From: Yersinia canariae
GTDB taxonomy: Bacteria; Pseudomonadota; Gammaproteobacteria; Enterobacterales; Enterobacteriaceae
DNA: 64,000 bases
Direction of reading: 5' to 3'
Assembly: GCF_009831415.1 (NCBI RefSeq)
Contig: NZ_CP043727.1
Location: 4,030,001 to 4,094,000, forward strand
Shown piece by piece: positions 19,151 through 29,992 of this stretch; position 1 is the stretch's first letter; each line of letters opens with the position of its first letter. A model generated the notes under the pieces. The model was not told the origin of the DNA. It saw nothing but the letters and a program-made list of their open reading frames with translations, and did not search any database. Position numbers and translations under genes: made by a program.

Positions 19151-22100
19151 TTACAAAACTATGGCAGAATCTAATAGCTTTATCATTCTTGATAAACACA
19201 CCAAAGTTCAGGATACCGGTGACAGCTACCAGAAAGAGGCTGACCTAGAGCGTGAAATGATTCAGGACCTTCGCAATCAGGGCTATGAATTTCTTTTCGT
19301 TAAATCGCAGACAGCAATGCTAGCCAATGTGCGAGAACAGCTTCAGAGCCTCAATAGGGTGGTGTTTAACGAAAGCGAGTGGCGACGTTTCACCGAGCAG
19401 TATCTGGACAGCCCGAGTGACAGCAGCCTCGACAAGACCCGTAAAATCCACACCGACTATATCTGCGACTTCACATTTGATGATGGGCGTCTGGAAAATA
19501 TCTACCTGATTGATAAAAAGAACCTCATGCGCAACCGGGTGCAGATCATTCAGCAATTTGAACAGACAGGCTCACACGCTAACCGTTATGACGTCACGAT
19601 TCTGGTCAATGGCCTGCCACTAGTACAAATCGAACTGAAAAAACGCGGCGTAGCAATACGTGAAGCCTTTAACCAGATACACCGTTACAGCAAGGAGAGC
19701 TTTAACGGTGACAACTCCCTGTTTAAATACCTGCAACTGTTTGTTATTTCCAACGGAACCGATACCCGCTACTTTGCCAACACTACAAAACGGAATAAGA
19801 ACAGTTTCGACTTCACCATGAACTGGGCGAAGTCCGATAACACCCTGATTAAAGACCTGAAGGACTTTACTACCACTTTTTTCCAGAAGCATACCCTGCT
19901 CAATGTGTTGTTTGACTACAGCGTGTTTGACAGCAGCCAGACTCTGCTGGTGATGCGCCCGTATCAGATTGCCGCCACCGAGCGGATTTTATGGAAAATT
20001 AACAGCTCCTATAAAGCCAAGAACTGGTCAACCCCGGAAAGCGGCGGTTTTATCTGGCACACCACAGGTTCAGGTAAAACCCTGACCAGCTTTAAGGCCG
20101 CACGTCTGGCGACCGAACTGGACTTCATTGATAAAGTTTTCTTTGTGGTCGACCGTAAAGACCTCGATTTCCAGACCATGAAGGAGTATCAGCGCTTCTC
20201 CCCGGACAGTGTCAATGGTTCTGACAATACTGCAGGCCTTAAAAGGAATCTGGATAAAGACGATAACAAAATTATCGTCACCACCATTCAGAAGCTGAAT
20301 AACCTGATGAAAGCGGAAGCTGACTTACCGGTCTATCAGCAGCAAGTCGTCTTCATTTTCGATGAGTGCCACCGCAGCCAGTTCGGTGAGGCCCAGAAGA
20401 ATCTGAAGAAGAAATTCAAACGCTTCTATCAGTTTGGCTTCACCGGTACCCCCATTTTCCCACAAAACGCATTAGGCGCAGAAACCACCGCCAGCGTGTT
20501 TGGCCGCGAACTGCATTCTTACGTAATTACGGATGCAATTCGTGATGAGAAGGTGCTGAAGTTCAAGGTGGATTATAACGATGTCCGCCCGCAGTTTAAG
20601 GCGCTTGAAAATGAAACCGACGACAAGAAACTCACGGCAGCTGAAAACAATCAGGCGTTTTTACATCCGCGCCGTATTGAGGAAATTACCCGCTATATTC
20701 TTGCCAATTACCGTCAGAAAACCCATCGTACTTTTCCGGGGGCAAAAGGATTCAACGCCATGCTGGCGGTTAGCAGCGTGGATGCAGCCAAAGCCTATTA
20801 TGAAACCTTTAAGCAATTACAACATGGGCCCGATAATCACACTGACGCCCGTAAGCCACTGAGGGTGGCGACCATCTTTTCATTCGCAGCGAATGAAGAA
20901 CAGAATGCGGTCGGTGATATTACCGATGAAAGTTTCGATGTCAGTGCCATGAACAGCAGCGCCAAAGAATTTCTTGATGCGGCCATTGACGACTATAACC
21001 GTCATTTCAAAACCAATTTCAGTACCGACAGCAATGGCTTCCAGAATTATTATCGTGATTTAGCACAGCGCGTGAAGAATCAGGATATTGACCTGTTAAT
21101 TGTCGTGGGCATGTTCTTAACCGGCTTCGATGCCCCAACTCTGAATACCCTGTTTGTGGATAAGAATCTGCGCTATCACGGCCTGATGCAGGCATTCTCA
21201 CGCACCAACCGCATTTATGATGCCACCAAAACATTCGGCAATATCGTGACCTTCCGTAATCTGGAACATGCGACGATTGACGCTATTACGCTGTTTGGTG
21301 ATAAGAATACCAAAAATGTGGTGCTGGAAAAGAGCTACAAAGAGTACATGGAAGGCTTTAACGATATCGTCACCGGTGAAGCGAAGCGTGGCTTTATGGC
21401 GGTGGTCTCAGAACTTGAGCACCGATTCCCAGACCCGGCGAATATTGACAGCGAGAAAGAGAGAAAATCCTTCGTGAAGCTGTTTGGTGAGTATCTGAGA
21501 GCCGAGAACATTCTGCAAAACTATGACGAATTTGCCACGCTAAAAGTGCTCCAGAAGGTCGATACCAGCAACCCGGAGGCACTAGAAGCCTTCAAGGCCG
21601 AGCATTATCTCGATGATGAGAAGCTCGCTGAATTACAGACCATTCGCCTTCCTGCCGAACGCAAGCTTCAGGACTACCGTTCAGCCTACAATGACATACG
21701 CGACTGGCAACGACGCGAAAAGGCAGCGAATGATAAGGATAACTCAACCACCGATTGGGATGATGTGGTGTTTGAGGTGGATTTGTTGAAGTCTCAGGAG
21801 ATTAACCTGGATTATATCCTTGGTCTGATATTCGAGCATAACAAACAGAACAAGAGCAAAGACGGGCTGACCGAAGAAGTCAGACGTCTTATCCGCTCAA
21901 GCCTGGGCAACCGAGCCAAAGAAGGGCTGGTCATTGATTTTATTCAGCAGACGAACCTGGATGAACTGCCGGATAAGGCTGGAATTATTGATGCGTTCTT
22001 CGCTTTTGCTCAGCGCGAACAGCAGCGTGAGGCAGACGCATTGATAAAAGAAGAAAACCTGAATGAAGAGGCTGCCAAACGCTATATCCGTACGTCCCTG

Positions 22101-22256
22101 AAACGAGAGTATGCCACCGAAAATGGTACTGAGCTAAACGAGACGTTACCAAAACTCAGCCCGTTAAACCCGCAATATAAAACGAAAAAGCAGTCAGTGT
22201 TCCAGAAAATCGTCGCATTCATTGAGAAATTTAAAGGGGTGGGTGGGCAGATTTAA
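19143..22256 (+). CDS. hsdR: type I restriction-modification motor/nuclease subunit HsdR (type IC)
   Basis: 1037-aa restriction subunit that translocates DNA and cleaves it on collision. The N-terminal PD-(D/E)xK nuclease includes IELKK (E164, K166). The SF2 translocase has TGSGKT (308-313), DECH (407-410), a GFTGTPIF motif III-like block and [15 protein letters not shown] near motif V. The length is the one expected for IC family HsdR (about 1033-1038 aa). It begins inside the last codons of prrC (ATGACTGA overlap), which implies translational coupling of the toxin with its silencing complex. Confidence 0.96.
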   Translation: MTDYKTMAESNSFIILDKHTKVQDTGDSYQKEADLEREMIQDLRNQGYEFLFVKSQTAMLANVREQLQSLNRVVFNESEWRRFTEQYLDSPSDSSLDKTRKIHTDYICDFTFDDGRLENIYLIDKKNLMRNRVQIIQQFEQTGSHANRYDVTILVNGLPLVQIELKKRGVAIREAFNQIHRYSKESFNGDNSLFKYLQLFVISNGTDTRYFANTTKRNKNSFDFTMNWAKSDNTLIKDLKDFTTTFFQKHTLLNVLFDYSVFDSSQTLLVMRPYQIAATERILWKINSSYKAKNWSTPESGGFIWHTTGSGKTLTSFKAARLATELDFIDKVFFVVDRKDLDFQTMKEYQRFSPDSVNGSDNTAGLKRNLDKDDNKIIVTTIQKLNNLMKAEADLPVYQQQVVFIFDECHRSQFGEAQKNLKKKFKRFYQFGFTGTPIFPQNALGAETTASVFGRELHSYVITDAIRDEKVLKFKVDYNDVRPQFKALENETDDKKLTAAENNQAFLHPRRIEEITRYILANYRQKTHRTFPGAKGFNAMLAVSSVDAAKAYYETFKQLQHGPDNHTDARKPLRVATIFSFAANEEQNAVGDITDESFDVSAMNSSAKEFLDAAIDDYNRHFKTNFSTDSNGFQNYYRDLAQRVKNQDIDLLIVVGMFLTGFDAPTLNTLFVDKNLRYHGLMQAFSRTNRIYDATKTFGNIVTFRNLEHATIDAITLFGDKNTKNVVLEKSYKEYMEGFNDIVTGEAKRGFMAVVSELEHRFPDPANIDSEKERKSFVKLFGEYLRAENILQNYDEFATLKVLQKVDTSNPEALEAFKAEHYLDDEKLAELQTIRLPAERKLQDYRSAYNDIRDWQRREKAANDKDNSTTDWDDVVFEVDLLKSQEINLDYILGLIFEHNKQNKSKDGLTEEVRRLIRSSLGNRAKEGLVIDFIQQTNLDELPDKAGIIDAFFAFAQREQQREADALIKEENLNEEAAKRYIRTSLKREYATENGTELNETLPKLSPLNPQYKTKKQSVFQKIVAFIEKFKGVGGQI

Positions 22257-22350
22257 GCGTGGAGGTTTGAAGGATATTGGCACTGATAACCTGTCTGTGA
22301 GCGCAGCACTTCGGACATGGATCCACCTATCACAATAAGGAAATGAGTTA

Positions 22351-22443
22351 ATGACCTTCTGCGATAAACTAAAAATACATCTGGAAAACAGCCAGCAAAA
22401 CCAACCCCAACTGATAGTTATGATTGTTGAGCAGGCATTGTAG
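22351..22443 (+). CDS. candidate 30-aa small protein between hsdR and the DUF262 pair
   Basis: The reading frame MTFCDKLKIHLENSQQNQPQ plus 10 residues (ends IVEQAL) has an AAGGA ribosome site 9 bases upstream and stops 2 bases before the next ATG. Its main role may be translational coupling of the DUF262 gene, which has no good site of its own. The helical Gln/Asn-rich text looks like a fragment of a longer coiled-coil end. I do not recognise a family. Confidence 0.4.
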   Translation: MTFCDKLKIHLENSQQNQPQLIVMIVEQAL

Positions 22444-22445
22444 TC

Positions 22446-23786
22446 ATGGGAACTGTATCCTATCAGGTAAAAAAAATCGGGATGCTGCTAGAGCAGCGCC
22501 TCGCTATTCCGTCATACCAGCGCCCCTACAAATGGCAACAAAAACACGTCAATCAACTAATTGATGATGTGTTAACCCACCAAAATAAACAGAGCTACCG
22601 CCTTGGGACTGTGGTGTTGCACCGGGATAAGTTAAAACCTGCTTATGAAGGTGAGCTCGATATCGTTGATGGTCAGCAGCGCCTTCTGACCTTAACCTTG
22701 CTTTGCTCAGTGCTCGATCAGAGTGGTGAGTTTTCAACGCCTCTGTTGGAACAATCTTTTGCTTCAAGGACTAGCATCAATAACCTTGAGCACAATGCCA
22801 AAGTCATTGAGAACCGCCTTGTGGGACTAAATGATAACGAGCGCAAATCACTACTTCACTTCGTGTGTAACAAGTGTGAACTGATCGAAGTGACGCTCGA
22901 TGATTTGAGCGAAGCCTTTCAGTTTTTCGACTCGCAAAACGCCAGGGGTAAGGCCCTCGCGCCCCATGACTTACTAAAGGCATACCATTTGCGCGAAATG
23001 ATGGATGCTACAGAGCAAGCGGAACGACTACACCACGTTAGCCTGTGGGAGCAAGGAGTCAGTCCGGATGATGAATCCGCTAACCTTCACCTCATTATGG
23101 GCGAGTATTTGTTCCGCCTGCGCCGATGGCTGGATGGCGATTATGGCGTGCAGTTCAGCCGCCACAATCTTGAGGTGTTCAAAGGCGTCAACCTCTCCAC
23201 TTCTGATTACCACTATCTGCAGTCTCTGCTCGCCCTGGATTTTGCGGTTGAGCACTACAATAATGACCCTATCAGGAAGTGGGACAAGCAGAATAAACCT
23301 TTTCCGTTCCAGGTTAATCAGTTAATAATTAACGGAAAGCGCTTTTTTGAGTATATCCAGCACTACAAATCCCTGCATCACACCCTATTTGAAGGTGACA
23401 ACGCGCTGCTTGGCAATTTCTTAAAAAAACATACCAGTTACGCTGGCAGTTCACGCAAAGGGGATATGTATATTAAAAATCTCTTTATGTGTGCAGTGAT
23501 GGCCTATTACGATAAGTTTGGCGACAAAGAATTAATTAAAGCCGCAACAATCTGTTTTTGTTGGAGTTACTACTTGCGCTTGCAATATCAAAAAATCGGT
23601 ATGGACAGTGTTGATGGTTATGCGCGTGAGCCCCGAGGACTATTGAGATTGCTCGATAAAGCGATCCACCCACAACAAGTCCTACGCTTTCAGCCAAAGC
23701 GTTGTATAAACATTCGTTTTCAAAATGCCAAACCCGTAGAATATTCAATCGCTCAGATGCTGGGAGATGTAGATGCCGACGAGTAA
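22446..23786 (+). CDS. DUF262 domain protein (GmrS/RloF-like), first of a pair
   Basis: 446-aa protein with an N-terminal DUF262 (ParB/sulfiredoxin-like NTPase) domain: [11 protein letters not shown] (about residues 20-30), [16 protein letters not shown] (about 75-90) and the [20 protein letters not shown] block. DUF262 proteins are the NTP-using halves of type IV restriction enzymes (GmrSD) and of Rlo proteins linked to type I loci. It lacks an obvious DUF1524 nuclease block, which the next gene carries. The end overlaps the next gene by 14 bases, so the two act together. It is likely an additional defence module expressed with hsd; the target is unknown. Confidence 0.8.
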   Translation: MGTVSYQVKKIGMLLEQRLAIPSYQRPYKWQQKHVNQLIDDVLTHQNKQSYRLGTVVLHRDKLKPAYEGELDIVDGQQRLLTLTLLCSVLDQSGEFSTPLLEQSFASRTSINNLEHNAKVIENRLVGLNDNERKSLLHFVCNKCELIEVTLDDLSEAFQFFDSQNARGKALAPHDLLKAYHLREMMDATEQAERLHHVSLWEQGVSPDDESANLHLIMGEYLFRLRRWLDGDYGVQFSRHNLEVFKGVNLSTSDYHYLQSLLALDFAVEHYNNDPIRKWDKQNKPFPFQVNQLIINGKRFFEYIQHYKSLHHTLFEGDNALLGNFLKKHTSYAGSSRKGDMYIKNLFMCAVMAYYDKFGDKELIKAATICFCWSYYLRLQYQKIGMDSVDGYAREPRGLLRLLDKAIHPQQVLRFQPKRCINIRFQNAKPVEYSIAQMLGDVDADE

Positions 23787-25671
23787 TGATTTAGCCTTGC
23801 TGACCATCGAACAGTTATTTAGCGCTAATAGCCATTATGTTATCCCTATTTATCAGCGTAACTACGCCTGGGGCGCGCCGGAGATTGAACAGCTTATTCG
23901 GGACATTGCAGATGCTGCTGAAGCCCTTAAAAATGCAGAGCAACAGGAAGACCCGAAATACTATCTGGGCAGCTTGGTGGTATATGTCAGAGATGGTGCT
24001 GATAGCGCACATCAAGGCGTAATAGTCTATGAAACGATTGATGGACAGCAAAGGTACACAACGCTGTCGATTTTGCTCGCATACTTAAAAAAAGTTGCTT
24101 GTTGCAGCGAACAAGATTTATCCCCGCTTCACCTTAATCTCGACTTTGACAGCCGTCCTAAATCAGCCCGAACGCTAAATAACCTGTTTCAACAGGCTCA
24201 GAGCAATGATCCTGAAGAACCCTCAATCCGAGCGGCGTTTACTATTATTGAACGCTACTTTGAGAAAGAGAATATCGACACCAACAACTTTTGCCGATAT
24301 CTACTCCAGCGCGTCACTATTTTGCGGGTTCCGGTGCCAACAGAGACTGATCTCAACCACTACTTTGAGATCATGAATAACCGTGGTGAACAGCTAGAAA
24401 AACACGAAGTGTTGAAAGCGAATTTGATGTCAGTTTACAACGGTGATACTGCCGCAAGAAACGGCTTTTCTGCCATATGGGATGCCTGCGCTGATATGAA
24501 CCGATATGTGCAATTGGGCTTTAGCCCAGAGACTCGCAAAGCATTATTTGGTGAACAGTGGCTAGGATTCCCTGCCGATTTTGATGCGATCAAATGTGCT
24601 ATAGAAACTAATCCTGATACACACGAAAAGCCGACGCTACGGGAAATTATCGAAAGGCGACGCTTTCATCACACTGATGACAACGATGAAAAAGCAAAAG
24701 AGCAGCGTTTTGATTCGATTATCGATTTCTCCAACTTCCTACTGCATGTGCTAAAAGTGACAGTGGATAATGACGTGTCTTTGGACGATAAAAAGCTACT
24801 TCAGGCATTTGAAATCATAAAAAATGACCGAAAAAAAATCACCCAGTTTGCTTTTAACTTACTAAAGTTTAGGGGCTTGTTTGACCGCTATATCATTAAG
24901 CGAGATCAAGCTGAGAAGTGGAGTCTGCTGACGCTTGAATACTATGCCAGAGACAGGAATTCGAGCTTTAGCTATAACAACTCTTTCGATCAAGATGAAC
25001 TGTCTGGTGTAAATAAACAACTAGCGATGATCTTGTCGATGTTCCATGTCTCCCACCCTGCCTATGTTTACAAGCGATGGCTCAATCGCTCGCTGGCCAT
25101 TTTGAATACCCTGACTTCGGACCAACTTAATGTTGACGGAGCTGCTTACCTCAGGGAACTTGAACAACTCAGCCACGAGTTCCTGTCAGAGATTTGTGGT
25201 GAAACGGAACAATTCAATGTCGAAGCTCTGCATCGTGGTACCGGTGTGCAGAACTTTGTGTTCAATTTACTCGATTATCGTTTGTGGCGTAATCTTAATG
25301 CTGGCCAATCATTTGATGGTAAAGGGCTTAATAATCCCGAGATTAAGAAGCATTTTGACGGCTTCCAGTTTTCACCGAGCCGAACATCGGTTGAGCACTA
25401 CTTTCCTCAAACAGATCCCTCTGGCGCAAACAAAATGGGGGATGATGTCCATCGTTTCGGTAACCTCTGCCTGATCTCGCCAAGCAGCAATTCGAGACTC
25501 AGTAATTATTCACCGGCAGACAAGAAAAAATTCTACGCCGAAACAGAGCGAGCAGAGAGCCTAAAGCAAGCCATCATGATGAGCTATGAGGAGTGGGGGC
25601 CGGAGGGGCAAGGCATTAACAACATTGAAAGCCATGAACACGCGATGTTGACATTGCTCAAAGGGTATTAA
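23773..25671 (+). CDS. DUF262 + DUF1524 (His-Me/HNH nuclease) protein, second of a pair
   Basis: 632-aa GmrSD-like fusion. N-terminal DUF262 has [31 protein letters not shown] and [17 protein letters not shown]. The C-terminal DUF1524 nuclease has EHYFPQTDP (H542 is the likely catalytic residue) followed by FGNLCLIS and NSRLSNYS, the usual His-Me finger layout. In known GmrSD proteins, DUF262 hydrolyses NTP and DUF1524 cuts modified DNA. Here two DUF262 proteins are tandem, so this could be a two-component type IV restriction module. It is followed by an IS remnant and non-coding DNA. Confidence 0.85.
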   Translation: MPTSNDLALLTIEQLFSANSHYVIPIYQRNYAWGAPEIEQLIRDIADAAEALKNAEQQEDPKYYLGSLVVYVRDGADSAHQGVIVYETIDGQQRYTTLSILLAYLKKVACCSEQDLSPLHLNLDFDSRPKSARTLNNLFQQAQSNDPEEPSIRAAFTIIERYFEKENIDTNNFCRYLLQRVTILRVPVPTETDLNHYFEIMNNRGEQLEKHEVLKANLMSVYNGDTAARNGFSAIWDACADMNRYVQLGFSPETRKALFGEQWLGFPADFDAIKCAIETNPDTHEKPTLREIIERRRFHHTDDNDEKAKEQRFDSIIDFSNFLLHVLKVTVDNDVSLDDKKLLQAFEIIKNDRKKITQFAFNLLKFRGLFDRYIIKRDQAEKWSLLTLEYYARDRNSSFSYNNSFDQDELSGVNKQLAMILSMFHVSHPAYVYKRWLNRSLAILNTLTSDQLNVDGAAYLRELEQLSHEFLSEICGETEQFNVEALHRGTGVQNFVFNLLDYRLWRNLNAGQSFDGKGLNNPEIKKHFDGFQFSPSRTSVEHYFPQTDPSGANKMGDDVHRFGNLCLISPSSNSRLSNYSPADKKKFYAETERAESLKQAIMMSYEEWGPEGQGINNIESHEHAMLTLLKGY

Positions 25672-25676
25672 GATAA

Positions 25677-25796
25677 GCCCCTACCAACCTGGAAATAGTG
25701 CGCGCAACTGTGTTTTATAATATCAACTGTGATTACAATCGCTGGCGGTGCCATAGTGCCTTTGGCGGTCTCAGTTCTGAACGATTTGAAAACTAA
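25677..25796 (+). pseudogene. remnant of an IS3-family-like transposase C-terminus
   Basis: After the DUF262 operon, one frame reads ...[20 protein letters not shown] then SSERFEN and a stop (TAA 25794-25796). This fits the common rve-type transposase ending FYN..R.HS.LG.LSP..FE. The upstream part is gone. It shows that mobile-element activity shaped this joint. Residual 25797-26016 holds no further gene and should contain the abpA promoter. Confidence 0.55.
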
Positions 25797-26016
25797 AACC
25801 TTGATGAGGGCTGTTCATACCTTACGTGAGTTGGAAAAGTATGTTGTATAAACAGATTAGACGTCAGGATTCCAAAAATATTGGAATCCTGAAAGTTTGA
25901 TAACTGCGACCGAGAATGGCTGTGAAGTATTTAGAACACTGGTGATGATGCAGTGATCCTATTGGACTGTGTCATAACATCGTCTTAATTTTCGCAAAAT
26001 TGTCACGGATGTCTAA

Positions 26017-27633
26017 ATGGAGTCGAATGATTCAGGCGGAGTAGCCGCCAAGCACGGTTTCTTTTTTCAGGACTGCGTAGCCGCTTACCATGTCACCCGA
26101 ATGCTTCGTGACAAGTCTATCCGTAGTGTTCGCTGCGAGGTCACAGACGATATCGATATTGTATCTGATGGATACATCGACTTCGTTCAGGTAAAAAGCA
26201 CCGGCAAAACACGTTGGAACATTTCGGACATCGTTCAGAATTCAAAAGGTGCTGATAAAAAGCCGATCCCCTGCAGTTCAATTTTGCACAAATCAATGCA
26301 ATGTGAGTCTGACCTGTTCCTTGGACGTAGGTACTCCATCGTCACAGAGGAAAAGGTCAACAAAACCTTGGAGTACTTGACGATCAGCCCAACCGCCCGA
26401 CTAGATAAGCCAGGCCGACAGGAACTCATCGATGATCTCAACAAACGTACAAACAATTATTTAACAGACTCAGGTATAAGCGTTTCAAATTGGATCGATG
26501 CGGCTACATGGGAAGTGTTTTCATCTCTGCGAGAACTGGAACTTCTAGGGATCAAAAACATACGGCTGGCCTCCCACGATCTACATGGGGTCATTCTCAG
26601 TTCCGAAACCGTCGCAGAAGACATTTGGTGCCGCATCCTTGATACCGTGACGCGCAAGGGGGAACATTCTCGACGCATTCACAGTGTGAATGACAAGTCC
26701 TGCTTACGACCAGACCTACTTGAGTGGTTCAAGCAGCGTGTCGAAGATGACCAGTCTCGGTCAGGCCGCAAAATCTACGTCAAACGGGACTTACCCCACA
26801 TCCTTACGCCATTTAGAGCGCCTATGGCTTCGGTCTGTGCTAAGCGTAAAGGCTTGGTTCTACATCAGCAGTACTCGCTTAAGAAATATCGCTACAAGCA
26901 CATCGCGGATAACGTCTGCCAATGGTTGGATGAGGTCTTTCTCCGACCAAAAGAATTGTCTGATATTCATAAACTGACACTCATTGAAAAGCGAGAACGA
27001 TTAAAGAATTCAGTCTTCAAATCGCTCCATGATGTCAGCGAATTTTTGGGGCGAGTTCTGTTGCATGCAACGATCCGGCAGCACCACGAAAGCCAGCCTA
27101 TCCCTTGCATGTTATACGTGGAAAAAGCAGGGGCCGAAAAAATTCTTGAAAATGTGCACATCGTTCGCCGCGATCCAGAAGGTGATCAGCTCTGGATTGG
27201 CTTCAGTGAGTTGGTGACTAATATTGACATTGCCGTCAGATTGCCGGAGATACGGGATCAGTTATACGAGGACATATCGGATTGCATCGATACAGCACGC
27301 AGAAAGATCCTCGACATTAAAGATGATAACTACCTGCTTCGCCACGACATTGACGAAATTCTTGATGGCAGCAGACCTTTCGATGCTCACCTTGATCGTT
27401 TCACGTTTGTTCTGTTCGTGGGCTACGACTCCAGGCTGCTAACTGAGCCTGAAACGCCGGGATTCGAGGGTGGCTTGGAGAAGGAAACGACGGCGCTATT
27501 CGAAAAATTCGCGGCTGACCTGATCGAGGATTCGCCGTTTGCGAATCTTTGCATCCACGTATTCATTTATCCAGCCCCGAGTCTTGAACGGTTAACCCAA
27601 TTAGTTGATGAGAAGGTGAGAGAGGTCGTATGA
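26017..27633 (+). CDS. abpA: anti-phage protein AbpA (YfjL), DUF4297-like N-terminus
   Basis: 538 aa, the length I recall for E. coli YfjL/AbpA. The N-terminus (GGVAAKHGFFFQDCVAAYHV ... DIDIVSDGYIDFVQVKS) looks like a DUF4297/Cap4-type restriction nuclease fold, with D..and QVK as the likely catalytic residues (about 45-60). The C-terminal third (FVLFVGYDSRLL ... LCIHVFIYPAPSLERL) resembles HamA (DUF1837). E. coli AbpAB inhibits T4 and other phages. The stop overlaps the abpB start by 4 bases (ATGA). This is a two-gene nuclease/helicase defence system of the Hachiman type, in its CP4-57 backbone position. Confidence 0.85.
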   Translation: MESNDSGGVAAKHGFFFQDCVAAYHVTRMLRDKSIRSVRCEVTDDIDIVSDGYIDFVQVKSTGKTRWNISDIVQNSKGADKKPIPCSSILHKSMQCESDLFLGRRYSIVTEEKVNKTLEYLTISPTARLDKPGRQELIDDLNKRTNNYLTDSGISVSNWIDAATWEVFSSLRELELLGIKNIRLASHDLHGVILSSETVAEDIWCRILDTVTRKGEHSRRIHSVNDKSCLRPDLLEWFKQRVEDDQSRSGRKIYVKRDLPHILTPFRAPMASVCAKRKGLVLHQQYSLKKYRYKHIADNVCQWLDEVFLRPKELSDIHKLTLIEKRERLKNSVFKSLHDVSEFLGRVLLHATIRQHHESQPIPCMLYVEKAGAEKILENVHIVRRDPEGDQLWIGFSELVTNIDIAVRLPEIRDQLYEDISDCIDTARRKILDIKDDNYLLRHDIDEILDGSRPFDAHLDRFTFVLFVGYDSRLLTEPETPGFEGGLEKETTALFEKFAADLIEDSPFANLCIHVFIYPAPSLERLTQLVDEKVREVV

Positions 27634-29819
27634 CAGAGGTCTATGAACAGGCGAAACATAGCCTGCAGGGTGAGGACTTCTCATCTTTCAATTATCTGTT
27701 TGCGGTTAACAAGCTGTTGTCTAATCCTGTTTCGTATGACTTAGGACGGGACTTGATCGTGCGAGCTCTCGATTCGCGCGAGCGGTTTTCCGAGCACACC
27801 ACGATATTGAAAAATATGGTGAGAAAATCAGGTTTGTTCCCGTATCTCAAAAAGGAGTTCACCAGCCTTACACCGGATGACCTGAGGGTGCTTGAGCTAT
27901 ACCGGACGCCATTCTCGGATGGTTTTGTTTTCCACTCAATGCAGTTCCACATATTTGATCTGCTTAAGTCCGGTCAAAACGTGGTTCTGAGCGCACCTAC
28001 AAGCATGGGCAAAAGCGCAATCGTCGATTCGTTGCTCGGCATGGGAACGTTGAAGCGGCTCGTTCTGGTTGTTCCGACTGTGGCTCTTGCCGACGAAACC
28101 CGTCGCCGACTACAAGAGCGATTCGGTGACCGATATCAGATCATCCACCACAGTTCCCAAGTGTGCCATTCCGATCAGGCTGTCTACGTGTTAACGCAGG
28201 AGCGAGTGAACGAGCGTGACGACATCGTCGATATTGACCTCTTCGTCATTGACGAGTTTTATAAGTTGGCGTTCCGGCAACTGAAAAGTGGGGACATTGA
28301 TCATCAAGACGAACGCGTCATCGAGCTCAACATTGCTTTGAGCAAACTGCTCAAGGTCTCCAGGCAGTTTTACCTGACTGGACCGTTCGTTAACAGCATT
28401 CGCGGTCTCGAAAGACTTGGATATCCGCATACTTTCGTTTCTACCGACTTCAATACAGTCGCGCTAGATGTTAAGACGTTCGGCATCAAAGCGAACGACG
28501 ACAAAGCCAAGCTCAACGCGCTAGGAGAAATCGCGCACGCATGCGTCGACGCAACGATCATTTATTGCAAGTCACCAACTGTTGCGGGCCAAGTGGCGCG
28601 CGAGCTGATCAGGCTGGGGCATAGCACTCCGACTGAGAGTCCTCATGTCGACTGGGTCAGCGAAGAGTTCGATGCCGACTGGGATTACACAGTCGCACTT
28701 AGAAACGGTATTGGCTTGCATTTTGGCGCGCTACCGAGGGCATTGCAGCAATACACCGCCGACCAATTCAATGCTGGAAAACTGCGCTTTTTACTTTGCA
28801 CCTCCACGATCATTGAAGGAGTCAATACTATCGCTAAGAACGTCGTGATCTACGACAACCGCGATGGAACTCGCAGCATTGACAAATTCACCCATGGCAA
28901 CATCAAAGGGCGTGCCGGGCGCATGGGCGTTCACTTCGTCGGCAAAATCTTTTGCCTGGAGGACATCCCGGAAGACAACCTCAATCAAGAGGTGGATATT
29001 CCGCTCGGTATTCAGGACATTGATACCCCAATCAACCTCTTGGCCAGCGTTCAACCAGATCACTTGTCCGAGTTTTCACAGGATCGCTTTGATGAAATTT
29101 TCATAAACGACCATGTTTCCATCGACCTTGTGAAGAAGCATTCGTACTTCCGTGTCGAGCAGTTCGAAATGCTGCAAAGCATGTTCGAGATGATGGACGA
29201 CAGCGAATTTTCCTCGTTGGTATTTCACTGGACCCCCGCGACAAACTTCCTCAAGACCTTTGCAAAGATCATTGCCAGACTGGTTCCCCATACGTTCAGT
29301 CGCAATGGGGTCCCTGTTAAGCCTACGGATGTGATGATCGCCAAACTTGCCGGCTATTTAAGCGCTGAAAGTTATTCGGAATATCTGAAGAATCAAATCG
29401 TTTACGCACGACAACGGGTCTATGAAGGGGAAAAGCGCACTCTTTCCGACGCACTTAACAATGATCTGAAACTAATAACCAATACTTTCGGTTACACGTT
29501 ACCTAAAGTGCTCAGCTTGATGGAGGATGTTGTAAAATATCACGCGTTGAAGAGAGGTATTCGCAGCAAAGTCGATTACACGCATGTCAAAATGACGTTC
29601 GAGAATTTTCATCTTCCGCCAGGTGTCAATGCCTTGGAGGAGATTGGCATTCCCATTCAGACGTTACACCGGCTGGTAGATTTGCTGGAATTTTCCGACC
29701 AAACTGATGTGGATGGGTTGTGCCAGTATCTTCGGGATACTCAGGACGTTTGGAGTCGAACAATTGGGTTCGTGGATCAGACGTTCATAAGGCGCGCGCT
29801 CGGTATTGAACAACATTGA
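27630..29819 (+). CDS. abpB: anti-phage DExH helicase AbpB (YfjK)
   Basis: 729 aa, the length of E. coli YfjK/AbpB, and near-identical to it as far as I recall. SF2 helicase motifs: I APTSMGKS (122-129), II DEFYK (208-212), III LTGPF, IV YCKSP, V CTSTIIEGVNTIAKNVVIYD, VI GRAGRMG. It is the HamB-like partner of AbpA, expected to sense or unwind aberrant phage DNA and license the nuclease. A long C-terminal helical region (about 480-729) is of unknown use. It is followed by 170 bases without a clear gene before the next locus. Confidence 0.87.
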   Translation: MTEVYEQAKHSLQGEDFSSFNYLFAVNKLLSNPVSYDLGRDLIVRALDSRERFSEHTTILKNMVRKSGLFPYLKKEFTSLTPDDLRVLELYRTPFSDGFVFHSMQFHIFDLLKSGQNVVLSAPTSMGKSAIVDSLLGMGTLKRLVLVVPTVALADETRRRLQERFGDRYQIIHHSSQVCHSDQAVYVLTQERVNERDDIVDIDLFVIDEFYKLAFRQLKSGDIDHQDERVIELNIALSKLLKVSRQFYLTGPFVNSIRGLERLGYPHTFVSTDFNTVALDVKTFGIKANDDKAKLNALGEIAHACVDATIIYCKSPTVAGQVARELIRLGHSTPTESPHVDWVSEEFDADWDYTVALRNGIGLHFGALPRALQQYTADQFNAGKLRFLLCTSTIIEGVNTIAKNVVIYDNRDGTRSIDKFTHGNIKGRAGRMGVHFVGKIFCLEDIPEDNLNQEVDIPLGIQDIDTPINLLASVQPDHLSEFSQDRFDEIFINDHVSIDLVKKHSYFRVEQFEMLQSMFEMMDDSEFSSLVFHWTPATNFLKTFAKIIARLVPHTFSRNGVPVKPTDVMIAKLAGYLSAESYSEYLKNQIVYARQRVYEGEKRTLSDALNNDLKLITNTFGYTLPKVLSLMEDVVKYHALKRGIRSKVDYTHVKMTFENFHLPPGVNALEEIGIPIQTLHRLVDLLEFSDQTDVDGLCQYLRDTQDVWSRTIGFVDQTFIRRALGIEQH

Positions 29820-29992
29820 TTTAGGTGCGTTTGTGTTCCTTGGTCGGTAGAAACCGTTAGTTGCTTACCGTCTTGTTAATAATGGTTTTGACCGAATCTC
29901 AGCTCACCTCGCTTGCTATTGTGCTTCCCAATTGGCAGCAAGATGGAGTTTGAGGCTAATTAGAATACGCCGCATCACCCTGAAAAAACCGT

